Positions 34,733 to 42,173 of a stretch of DNA of 64,000 nucleotides are shown piece after piece. Where the stretch lies: assembly GCA_900540625.1 (NCBI GenBank), contig UQGP01000008.1:1-64000 (forward strand), in the 5' to 3' direction. Origin of the DNA: an uncultured Porphyromonadaceae bacterium (GTDB lineage Bacteria; Bacteroidota; Bacteroidia; Bacteroidales; Muribaculaceae). Position 1 is the stretch's first letter. Each line of letters starts with the position of its first letter. The notes below the pieces were generated by a model. That model did no database searches. It had not been told where the DNA came from and worked only from the letters and a program-made list of their open reading frames with translations. The translations under genes were made by a program, and so were the position numbers.

Positions 34733-34765
34733 AGGCCAATAGAGCCGTCCAGGGTCTATTGGCCT
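34733..34765. terminator. Terminator downstream of secG
   Basis: AGGCCAATAGA (34733-34743) and TCTATTGGCCT (34755-34765) form a perfect 11-bp stem with an 11-base loop. On the minus strand a T-rich stretch (GTTTTA) follows. The stem ends only 12 bases before the U32 start, so that gene may depend on readthrough or an internal promoter. Confidence 0.6.
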
Positions 34766-34823
34766 GTAAGGCCTGTCGGAAGTTTTGTCGCTTCCGGTAT
34801 ATCCAAATACGGAAATCTGCTGT

Positions 34824-35213
34824 TTATTCGGCAGCGGCTGCGGGTGCGGCTGCTTCGGCGGGAGCGGCTGCGGCAGGGGCGGCTTTGTCAGCTGCGGGAG
34901 CTGCTTTCTGAGCCGGAGCGTTGTTGAACGCGTTGGCACCCTGAGCGGGAGCGGCTGCTTCGGCATTTACACGAGTACTTTCGCCGGAAAGCTTGGGCAT
35001 GGTGTATGCGCTGGCTACGGAAAGCACGAGGATGAGTGCGGCCAGGGTCCATGTGGTCTTCTCCAGGAAGGTGTTGGTGCCACGTACGCCAAGAACTTGG
35101 TTGCCGGCGCCGAATTGCGAGGACAGACCGCCGCCCTTGGACTTTTGGATGAGTACGATACCGATAAGCAGAATTGCTACGATTACTACGAGAATTATAA
35201 ATACTATATGCAT
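34824..35213 (-). CDS. secG: Preprotein translocase subunit SecG
   Basis: A 129-residue inner-membrane protein of the SecYEG channel. Two membrane helices lie near residues 2-22 (IVFIILVVIVAILLIGIVLI) and 53-73, joined by the loop QKSKGGGLSSQFGAGNQVLG characteristic of SecG. The tail from about residue 85 is rich in Ala and Pro (AAPAQGANAF and later AAPAEAAAPA), as in other Bacteroidales SecG proteins. It is last in the unit that includes lptE, followed by a terminator. Confidence 0.93.
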   Translation of the reverse strand: MHIVFIILVVIVAILLIGIVLIQKSKGGGLSSQFGAGNQVLGVRGTNTFLEKTTWTLAALILVLSVASAYTMPKLSGESTRVNAEAAAPAQGANAFNNAPAQKAAPAADKAAPAAAAPAEAAAPAAAAE

Positions 35214-35273
35214 TGTATATTAGTTGTTATTGTTTTTTTATTGAATGTCACGCAAATACGTCTTGCCGCAAGG

Positions 35274-36167
35274 CTATCGCGCCCCACCCTCGCCCTCGTG
35301 TTCGGGCGGAAGCAGGCTGATAACTTTGCGCAAGAAGCGCAATTGGTCTGCAAAGTAAATACTTTTTTCCGGATTTTTCAAATTTAAGTCGGACAATATT
35401 TCGTATGCGCGGCGATATCGGCCTTGACGGATGTAAATTTTTGCCAGGGATTCGCTCAGTGACGAGGCGGGTGTCTGGTCTTTGCCGGAAATTTTTGCGG
35501 GAGCGGCCGGCATCTTGGTCTCAGCCACGGGCGCGGCAGCGATAGGCGCGGGACTCACAGCTTCCGTATCTACCGAAGCATCGGGAACGGTCTCGGCGGT
35601 CGCATTCTCGGACGGAACGGTCTCGGCGGCCGCATTCTCCTCGGCGGTCGCGGATACGGCGTCAGCCGTTGATGCGGCCGGGGTTGTCGATTGGGCTGTC
35701 TCGGCCGTGACTTTGGCTCTTACGGCCTCAGCGACTCCGTGCGCGCCCAGGAAGCCTTCTATTCCGGCTGCGGTGGCGTCTGTGGCGCCGGATACCGTCT
35801 CTTCGCTCTCGGCGTCTTCATCGGCCAGGACTGCGCCGTAATCCGGCGTGGGATTGAGTATGAGGCGTTCGAGCAGCGCATCGTCTTCGGCCGAAGGATG
35901 GCCGTAGGTGGCGATGAATTTGTCTATAGTATCGGTTGTGCCGGGTGTGACGGTATCTTCGCGCGGATACAGCGAGCCCCAAGCGTCTTCGTGTATGTCG
36001 GCCAAGGCGGCCACCGCGGCCGGGTCGGGGCTGTGCATGGCCACATGCGCCATCAGCGCACGGCGTGTCTCATCGTCCATCTCGCGGTAGTGGTCACGCA
36101 GGTACACTATCAGTGGGTACACGTGATAGGGACGGAGGTTGCCTATGGGGGTCCGGATGTCGGTCAT
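35274..36167 (-). CDS. TPR-like protein between lptE and secG
   Basis: A 297-residue cytoplasmic protein. The first 100 residues are helical (TPIGNLRPYHVYPLIVYLRD near residues 5-24). The middle, about residues 100-225, is low-complexity Ala/Glu/Thr/Val with repeated SENATAETVPDASVDTEAV-type units and is likely disordered. The C-terminus (SLSESLAKIYIRQGRYRRAY near 237-256) is one TPR-like hairpin found in many Bacteroidales at this position. It has no signal peptide. No specific role is known. Confidence 0.75.
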   Translation of the reverse strand: MTDIRTPIGNLRPYHVYPLIVYLRDHYREMDDETRRALMAHVAMHSPDPAAVAALADIHEDAWGSLYPREDTVTPGTTDTIDKFIATYGHPSAEDDALLERLILNPTPDYGAVLADEDAESEETVSGATDATAAGIEGFLGAHGVAEAVRAKVTAETAQSTTPAASTADAVSATAEENAAAETVPSENATAETVPDASVDTEAVSPAPIAAAPVAETKMPAAPAKISGKDQTPASSLSESLAKIYIRQGRYRRAYEILSDLNLKNPEKSIYFADQLRFLRKVISLLPPEHEGEGGAR

Positions 36168-36251
36168 TGCTGTGGCTGGTGCGTTTGCGTTTATATGGTT
36201 ATGCGGTTATACGGTTATACGGTTTTTAGTTCTTATACAGACCGGTCGTGA

Positions 36252-36782
36252 TTACCAGTTGCCGAGCGTAGCGTTGAATATCAGTTCGACAAGTTCTTTG
36301 GAAATTTCCTGGCACAATTGGTCTTGGACATCGATAAGCAGTTCGGTGGCGCTGAAGTCGCGATAGGCCGAGAAGGTCTGGTCTACGCTGTTGGCGTCGT
36401 TGCGCGTATCGGTGTACTTGACGCGCACGCTTATGGTCAGTCGGGTTTGGCTGGCATAGGCATTTTCGGTAACGGCCTGCGGCGACAGGGAGTAGCCGGT
36501 GATTTCGCCCTCGATGGACAGGTCGGCATTGCCCGCATCTGTGGTGCGCAGGCGAGTGTTGCGCGCGATATAGTCGGTCAATTCGTTCTCGAAGGTCTGC
36601 TGCAACGGCGCATACACCAATGCGGCACGTATCGGGAATTGCCCGACACGTATCGTGTGGTATACATTGTAGTCCAATGCCGCGCCGTTGAATTTATAGG
36701 ATATGCGGCACGAGGAGGCTGTCGTGAGCATCAGCAGGCAGCCGAGGACGGCGTACAGCAGGTGTATATATCGGCGTGTCAT
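36252..36782 (-). CDS. lptE: LPS assembly lipoprotein LptE
   Basis: A 176-residue lipoprotein: the signal peptide ends in a lipobox near residues 22-25 (TASSC). The mature part holds GAALDYNVYHTIRVGQFPIR and LQQTFENELTDYIARNTRLR, the latter the conserved LptE helix, and a C-terminal KELVELIFNATLGNW. LptE plugs the LptD barrel that inserts lipopolysaccharide in the outer membrane. The start overlaps the stop of the sigma-54 activator gene by four bases (36779-36782). lptC and lpxH are elsewhere in the window. Confidence 0.85.
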   Translation of the reverse strand: MTRRYIHLLYAVLGCLLMLTTASSCRISYKFNGAALDYNVYHTIRVGQFPIRAALVYAPLQQTFENELTDYIARNTRLRTTDAGNADLSIEGEITGYSLSPQAVTENAYASQTRLTISVRVKYTDTRNDANSVDQTFSAYRDFSATELLIDVQDQLCQEISKELVELIFNATLGNW

Positions 36783-38017
36783 TCGAGATTGTATTCTTTG
36801 ATTTTGCGGTAGAGCGTGCGCTCGGAGATATTGAGTTGCGCGGCGGCATCGCGGCGGCGTCCGTTGTTGTCACGCAAGGCCTTGACTATGGCTTCGCGCT
36901 CACCGTCCGAGTTGTTTGACAGCGGCGTGATTTCGACAGCGGGTGTCAGGGGCATAAGCGTGGCCGAGTGCGACGAGTGGGGCTGATGCACGTCCGTCGG
37001 TTGTCCGTCTTCGCCCACGTTGCCTATGCCGCTGTCGCGGATGATGGCTGTAAGGGTATCTATACGAGCGCGCAGATTGAAAATGAGATTGAACAGCATC
37101 TCGCGCTCGGAGGCATAGGAGTGCGCACCGCCGCCTTCGCCGGAAAGCACCGGCAGCGCATTCGAGCGGTCGGGCAGGTAGCCTTGCAGTACGTCGCGCG
37201 TAATGGTGTTCCCGGCATCAAAGAGGGCTATCTGTTCAACGACGTTCTTCAGTTGGCGCACATTTCCGGGCCAGGGATAGGTCAGCAGCAGGCGGCGCGC
37301 ATTGTCGTCAAAGCTGATGCCGGGCATACGGTATTTTTCGGCAAAATCGGCGGCAAATTTGCCGGCAAGCAGCATTATATCATCGCCGCGGCGACGCAGC
37401 GGGGGTACTATTATCTGTACCGTGGACAGTCGGTAGTAGAGGTCTTCGCGGAAGCGTCCGTCGGCTATAGCTTTTTGCAGGTCAACATTGGTGGCGGCCA
37501 CGATGCGTATATTGGTGCTTTGGACTACCGAGGAACCGACTTTGAGATACTCGCCGGTCTCGAGCACACGCAGTAGGCGTGCCTGCGTGGTCATAGGCAA
37601 CTCGGCCACTTCATCGAGGAATATCGTGCCGCCGTCGGCTTCTTCGAAGTATCCCTTGCGCGAGGCCACAGCCCCGGTAAAGGCGCCTTTTTCGTGTCCG
37701 AAAAGCTCGGAATCTATGGTGCCTTCGGGTATGGCGCCGCAGTTGACGGCGATATACTTGGCATGCTTGCGCGGCGAGTTTTGGTGGATGATTTTCGGGA
37801 AAAATTCCTTGCCGGAGCCGGACTCTCCGGTGACGAGGACGCTCAAGTCTATGGGCGCGACGCGTATGGCACGTGCCACCGCCTCGGCAAGGGCGGGGGC
37901 GTTGCCGATGATGCCGAAGCGAAGTTTGGCGCTCTTCACGGCTGGATTATCTGCGACTCCGCCGTGCATGTCGTCAACGGCAAGTATGGAGGTAGTATGA
38001 GAGGTCTTGACTGTCAT
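36779..38017 (-). CDS. Sigma-54-dependent transcriptional activator
   Basis: A 412-residue AAA+ enhancer-binding protein lacking a receiver domain. The start at 38017 (MTVKTSHTTS) overlaps the upstream stop as ATGA; a reading from 38146 lies in that gene. Walker A is TGESGSGKEFF, the sigma-54 contact loop is GAFTGA (in FGHEKGAFTGA) and Walker B is GGTIFLDEVAELP. The C-terminal Fis-type helix-turn-helix is in GRRRDAAAQLNISERTLYRK near residues 388-407. The N-terminal 55 residues are unlike known sensor domains. Its place between an acyltransferase and lptE suggests a role in envelope gene control, which is inference. Confidence 0.92.
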   Translation of the reverse strand: MTVKTSHTTSILAVDDMHGGVADNPAVKSAKLRFGIIGNAPALAEAVARAIRVAPIDLSVLVTGESGSGKEFFPKIIHQNSPRKHAKYIAVNCGAIPEGTIDSELFGHEKGAFTGAVASRKGYFEEADGGTIFLDEVAELPMTTQARLLRVLETGEYLKVGSSVVQSTNIRIVAATNVDLQKAIADGRFREDLYYRLSTVQIIVPPLRRRGDDIMLLAGKFAADFAEKYRMPGISFDDNARRLLLTYPWPGNVRQLKNVVEQIALFDAGNTITRDVLQGYLPDRSNALPVLSGEGGGAHSYASEREMLFNLIFNLRARIDTLTAIIRDSGIGNVGEDGQPTDVHQPHSSHSATLMPLTPAVEITPLSNNSDGEREAIVKALRDNNGRRRDAAAQLNISERTLYRKIKEYNLE

Positions 38018-38937
38018 TTGCGTTGGCGTAATTGATAAGTGGCTTCTTTGAGGTACATTCCCAATTCTTCGATACTGCCTGCATGGGCGCGTTGTTCTTC
38101 GACCGTAATGGGATTGCCCACGGATATGTGCATCGTGGTATGGCATTTACGAAAAACCTCGGAGGGCAGACGCAAGGTGCGCAATTGCCAGCATACAACG
38201 CCGAGGAAATTGAAGAACCACGAGTTGCTGCCATGGAAGTATATGGGGATGACGGGCACTTTGAACTTGTCGATAAGGCGGATGACATTCGGTTGCCACT
38301 GGCGGTCGACAAGCCGACCGCGCCAATTGACTTTGGAGACAGCCCCGGCGGGAAAGAAGCCCAGAGGACGTCCGCTCTTCACCTGGTCCATGGCCTGCTT
38401 GATGCCGTGTACGGACACGGTTTTCTTGGCCGGATCGTTGGAGGACATAGCGTCCACAGCTATGAAATTGGGCTCCATAGCCCAGATGCGTCCGAGAATC
38501 ATATTGACCATAACCTTGTACTCGGGACGGCGCGAGGCTATAAGGTGTATCAATGTGATACCGTCAAGAGCCCCGAAGGGGTGATTGGACACGGTGACAA
38601 AGGGCCCTTCGGGCAGATTGTCGAGTACGTCGTGGCCATCGATGCGTAGCTTTATATCGAAGTCGCGCAACAGCCCTTCGACGAAGGCCGGGCCCGGGGT
38701 CTTGCAGTTGTGTGCATGGACGGCGTTGACCTTGTCGACGCTCAGCCAATGCAACAGCCGCTCCACAAGGCGCTTATGACCTGCCAATTTGGGCACCATG
38801 GCGATAACGTCATCGGCGTCCAGCACGGCTGTCTTGCGCCCGTTTACGACCAAGGGCACTTTCCCGTATATAGTATCTATTTCCGTATCGTCCGTAAGTA
38901 TATCGGTGTTATCTGTATTTGTCTCGGTATTTGCCAT
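38014..38937 (-). CDS. Lysophospholipid acyltransferase family protein
   Basis: A 307-residue acyltransferase related to 1-acyl-glycerol-3-phosphate acyltransferases. The catalytic His-Asp motif appears as VSNHPFGALDGI near residues 114-125, and the substrate-binding GFFPAGAVSKVNW near 191-203, followed by VPVIPIYFHGSN. It lacks a clear N-terminal membrane helix; residues before 100 resemble the putative hemolysin/OlsF-like subfamily, so ornithine- or glycine-lipid synthesis is possible. It has its own promoter and leads the unit down to secG. Confidence 0.85.
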   Translation of the reverse strand: MANTETNTDNTDILTDDTEIDTIYGKVPLVVNGRKTAVLDADDVIAMVPKLAGHKRLVERLLHWLSVDKVNAVHAHNCKTPGPAFVEGLLRDFDIKLRIDGHDVLDNLPEGPFVTVSNHPFGALDGITLIHLIASRRPEYKVMVNMILGRIWAMEPNFIAVDAMSSNDPAKKTVSVHGIKQAMDQVKSGRPLGFFPAGAVSKVNWRGRLVDRQWQPNVIRLIDKFKVPVIPIYFHGSNSWFFNFLGVVCWQLRTLRLPSEVFRKCHTTMHISVGNPITVEEQRAHAGSIEELGMYLKEATYQLRQRK

Positions 38938-38969
38938 AACATTGAGTGGTTACGATGCTTTGCAGCCTA

Positions 38970-39000
38970 CAAAGGTACGATTTATCCGCCAATATCGCAA
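38970..39000 (-). promoter_or_regulatory. Promoter of the acyltransferase-lptE-secG unit
   Basis: Minus-strand TTG (38998-39000), a 20-base spacer and TACCTTTG (38970-38977). The start codon at 38937 is 32 bases beyond the box. Confidence 0.7.
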
Positions 39001-39054
39001 CTCGACGTTTCACCCGAGTCTTCGGGCGGTCGTCTTGGCCGGCATGGGATTATA

Positions 39055-39150
39055 GCTTATCTGGCTATTATGGTTATCATAGCCATCATAGCTATTACTG
39101 CCGGTATGGCTATTACTGCTATTATGGTCACTACAGCTATTCACACTATC
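39055..39150. repeat. Degenerate GCTATTAYGG repeat
   Basis: A low-complexity stretch with about eight imperfect copies of a 9-15 base unit (GCTATTATGG, GCTATTACTG, GCTATTACTGC, and so on) lies between the HAD gene end and the acyltransferase promoter. One plus-strand frame reads as Tyr/Gly/His-rich. No start with a promoter or partner domain was seen, so it is not called a gene. Confidence 0.5.
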
Positions 39151-40033
39151 AGGATTGATGCTGTGCGTAGTCGGCCGCTATGTAGCGCGGAACGGCGTCT
39201 TCGCTATTGGCTCCGATGACAATATCGGCGACGTCTTGCACCTCGGGCAGGGCATTGGCCACGGCGACACTCACATCGGCACAACGCATCATGGGCAGGT
39301 CGTTGAGGTTATCGCCGAAGACTACTACTCGGTCGGCGCCTATGCGGGTGCGCAAGCGATTGACGGCCGAGGCTTTACTCACTCCGTTCCCGAAGATTTC
39401 GAGCAGTCCGATGCTGCGGTCGTAGGTATCGGGGTACAAAGAGTAGGCACATTGTGTGCTTCGGGCTATGACCGCGCCGATTTTCTCTATCGCGCCATAC
39501 TCGCCCATGGCAAAACACAGCATACATCGGCCGCGCTCGTCATCGCCGACAAGCTGTTGCAACTCGAAACGCTTCAAAAACAAGCGGGCACGCTCTTCAT
39601 AGAAAACGCGTTCGGCAGCGTTCATCGTCGCCGAATGGTATACCGTCAGAGCCTCGGCATCCGGCCTTCGGATATAACGAAAAGGATACACACCCACCGA
39701 CTCAAATGCACGGTCAAGGATGTCCATATCCTCGCGGCGTATGTAATGCTCGTCTTCGAAGTATCCGGACGCTTCGTCCCCCACCCTATGACGAGAGTTT
39801 CGGTCACGATTCCAATTCCATAACGCAGCTCCGGTCATCACTATGGCCGGGACTGTCAAGCGGCAGTCTTGCAGCAGAGGTACAACGGTGGCCGGAGTGC
39901 GCGCCGTGGCAACAGTCACCATGGCACCGCGGCCTGATAGTTCGGCAAGGATGGCGGCGCTCGTTGCACTGACCTTGGAGTCTGTGCCCAGCAGCGTCCC
40001 GTCCATATCTGTGATATATAGTGTGCGGCTCAT
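39149..40033 (-). CDS. Cof-type HAD phosphatase
   Basis: A 294-residue HAD-IIB enzyme. Motif I is TDMDGTLLGTDSK near residues 8-20, motif II TVATARTPA near 40, and motifs III/IV KASAVNRLRTRIG and VVFGDNLNDLPMM near 232-244. Cof-type enzymes hydrolyse sugar phosphates or pyridoxal phosphate. I chose the ATG at 40033; the ATG at 40045 lies inside the -7 box TAACTTTG (40043-40050). The 3' end overlaps the degenerate repeat by two bases. The mRNA would be nearly leaderless. Confidence 0.9.
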   Translation of the reverse strand: MSRTLYITDMDGTLLGTDSKVSATSAAILAELSGRGAMVTVATARTPATVVPLLQDCRLTVPAIVMTGAALWNWNRDRNSRHRVGDEASGYFEDEHYIRREDMDILDRAFESVGVYPFRYIRRPDAEALTVYHSATMNAAERVFYEERARLFLKRFELQQLVGDDERGRCMLCFAMGEYGAIEKIGAVIARSTQCAYSLYPDTYDRSIGLLEIFGNGVSKASAVNRLRTRIGADRVVVFGDNLNDLPMMRCADVSVAVANALPEVQDVADIVIGANSEDAVPRYIAADYAQHQS

Positions 40034-40042
40034 ATTCGAGTA

Positions 40043-40050
40043 CAAAGTTA
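40043..40050 (-). promoter_or_regulatory. -7 box of the Cof-type phosphatase
   Basis: Minus-strand TAACTTTG ends 9 bases before the ATG at 40033. There is no good -33 box at the expected place. Confidence 0.5.
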
Positions 40051-40083
40051 CGATTTTTCGGCCACAGGACAGCGTACAGACGC

Positions 40084-40123
40084 AAAAAGGGACACCCCGG
40101 CATGTGCCGGAGTGTCCCTTTTT
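40084..40123. terminator. Terminator of the susCD operon
   Basis: AAAAAGGGACAC (40084-40095) and GTGTCCCTTTTT (40112-40123) pair perfectly, with an inner CCGGCA/TGCCGG helix and one mismatch. It lies 19 bases past the operon's last stop and works in both directions. Confidence 0.85.
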
Positions 40124-40141
40124 ATTGGGGGTGTTTAGGCC

Positions 40142-42040
40142 TTATTTCACTTTGAGCGTGTAGGCTTTAACTTTATTGGTCATTACGGGGATGTGCATAT
40201 TGGTCACGTGAGCACGGCGAGCCTTGGCGGCGCGACGCAGACTCTTGAGCATGCTGCCCTTGGCGGGACGAGCAATGTTGAGAGCCGTAACCTTAGCTTT
40301 GACATTTGCTGTTGCATCAGGCATAAAGATGTATGCGTGAGGATCGGATTTCCAGGTGTACCATTTACCGGTGTTACCTTGGTCAAACAGACATACGGGA
40401 ACTTCGATATATGTGCCCAGATCTTCGTCCTTTACGATGGCGGTTGTTTCAACACTGTTCATCTCGAGTGTAGCCAGGATGGCTGCTTCGGAAGCATCGG
40501 GGTTGAGGGATTTCAGGCGGCCCTCGTAGTTGCAAACCGAGTAGTCGCCGTCTTCATCGGCAAATCCGGTTTCCTGAGGTTGAACGAACGCTGTCTTGGT
40601 ACCTACGGTGAATTCGAGGTTACGCTTGCGCGGGTTCTTGTTTTGTTTGGCAAGAGGCGATGCGCTGCCCCACGGTTCGACGAGTCGATACAGGCTTGCG
40701 TCCTTCTTGTTTTGCTGGATTTCGACTGCATAGAGAGCATCCATAACGGTGTATTCGGGCTTGAGGTATGCCGAAAGAACCCAGCCGTCGCCGAAGTCGG
40801 TATTACCTATCGATTTCCAGTCAGCCTTGTCATCGCTGAAAGCAACTTCGAAAGTGGTGTAGTCCAGTTTCTGAGCTTCGCCCTTGGCATCAAATGTCAC
40901 GGCACCGAGAGTGTAGGTTCCGGCTTCTTCGAAGCTGAGGCGTACTTCTTTTTCGCTTCCGCCTTCAAATTCTACATACTTGCTGTCGTCTTCGCCGGTG
41001 AGGTTCTTGATGAGCAACTCTACGTCATCGCCAAATACGAGGCCGGCACGTACGGTAGCTGCGTCTTCGCCGGAAACGACTGTAGCAAGTGCTTGATAAG
41101 ATCCGTCAGGTTTGCTCAGGAAGCCGTCGTATGTTACGGATACTTCGTAGTCGGGGAAGCCGTCCATCTGCAGATACTCGTACTTCTGGCCGTAAGAGGC
41201 AGTGGCACCCTTTTCGGGCAGATAGTATACGGTCATGATTGTGAACAGACCGGTGTTGACGTTGTATGTCGAGAGACCCTTGAACTGTGCTGCCAGGTCG
41301 GGACGGCCGGCATTCACGAGCCATGTGTAAGCATCGGTGTAGTATACCTTGCCATTTTCGTCTTCGAGGACATACACGGGCTCTACGCTGATTTCAACAT
41401 TACCATCTGCATCAGGTGTCATGTCTGCGATATGGATGGTGATGTCTGTGGGCGGAACTTCTTCGGTGGGCGGAAGAATATTCTTGAAGGTGATCACAAC
41501 ATCCTTGTCGGGATTGTTGGGGTTGTAGGTCTTGAATACGGGTACGCCGGTCATTGTGCCTTTCCAATAGTTACCGAAGACGTACGAACCGGTACCCTCA
41601 CCGAATTTCTCGGTGGTGGCGGCGGCGCCGCGGATGATGACAAATTCGCAAGTGCCTTGACCGTAGGTCGAAGCATCGGCGATAGTCAGTTTCACGGGAT
41701 AGCTCTTGCCAAGTTCCAGCTTGTTGGGGTCAAAAGTGATGGTCAGGGGGGCGCTGCCCTTGCCTTCGTCAAACACTACTGTGCCGGGAACAGTGAACAA
41801 GTGGTTTTCGTCAACAGCCGTAATATTGGCTTCGGTGATGAGGTCGCTGGTACGGTTGATCTGGATTTCAGCCGAAGTAGCATTTTCTGCGACCACGATT
41901 GCTGTCTCGATGTCCGAGGCGAAGAACGCTCCGGGATCCTGCGCACCGGGGACATAAACCACGTCCGAGGTTTCGTTGCAGGAGGTCAGCGCAGCGCCGA
42001 GAGCCAACACAGCAAGTATGGATGATTTGAATAATTTCAT
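40142..42040 (-). CDS. Surface lipoprotein of a Sus-type operon (SusE/F-like position)
   Basis: A 632-residue lipoprotein. The signal peptide ends in lipobox ALTSC near residues 17-21, followed by an acidic NETSD. An N-terminal Calx-beta-like/BACON-type domain (SAEIQINRTSD, then SAPLTITFDPNKLELGKSYPV cut into strands) spans residues about 40-135, and several beta-rich modules follow. The C-terminus is basic (RRAAKARRAHVTNMHIP). It is last in the operon after susC and susD, the place where SusE/F-type glycan- or peptide-binding lipoproteins occur. The ligand is not readable. Confidence 0.8.
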   Translation of the reverse strand: MKLFKSSILAVLALGAALTSCNETSDVVYVPGAQDPGAFFASDIETAIVVAENATSAEIQINRTSDLITEANITAVDENHLFTVPGTVVFDEGKGSAPLTITFDPNKLELGKSYPVKLTIADASTYGQGTCEFVIIRGAAATTEKFGEGTGSYVFGNYWKGTMTGVPVFKTYNPNNPDKDVVITFKNILPPTEEVPPTDITIHIADMTPDADGNVEISVEPVYVLEDENGKVYYTDAYTWLVNAGRPDLAAQFKGLSTYNVNTGLFTIMTVYYLPEKGATASYGQKYEYLQMDGFPDYEVSVTYDGFLSKPDGSYQALATVVSGEDAATVRAGLVFGDDVELLIKNLTGEDDSKYVEFEGGSEKEVRLSFEEAGTYTLGAVTFDAKGEAQKLDYTTFEVAFSDDKADWKSIGNTDFGDGWVLSAYLKPEYTVMDALYAVEIQQNKKDASLYRLVEPWGSASPLAKQNKNPRKRNLEFTVGTKTAFVQPQETGFADEDGDYSVCNYEGRLKSLNPDASEAAILATLEMNSVETTAIVKDEDLGTYIEVPVCLFDQGNTGKWYTWKSDPHAYIFMPDATANVKAKVTALNIARPAKGSMLKSLRRAAKARRAHVTNMHIPVMTNKVKAYTLKVK

Positions 42041-42173
42041 TGTTTGTGCAGTTTAGATCAGTTTGATGATTTTATTTGCTTTTGTCGAGGTCGTGACCGA
42101 CGGCCCGTGCCTCTGCGAGGAGATAAAAATTGAGGAGAGAGGAGCGATGAGCTTACTTATCGTCTAGTTGCTG

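Noticed and set aside
38946..39158. 70-codon plus-strand Tyr/Gly-rich frame
   Set aside because: It arises from a degenerate nucleotide repeat, overlaps the minus-strand promoter of the acyltransferase and has no start signals; kept only as a repeat.
40193..42025. 610-codon plus-strand open frame
   Set aside because: It lies wholly antisense to the surface lipoprotein, has a Cys/Val-rich composition typical of a mirror frame, and no domain or promoter.
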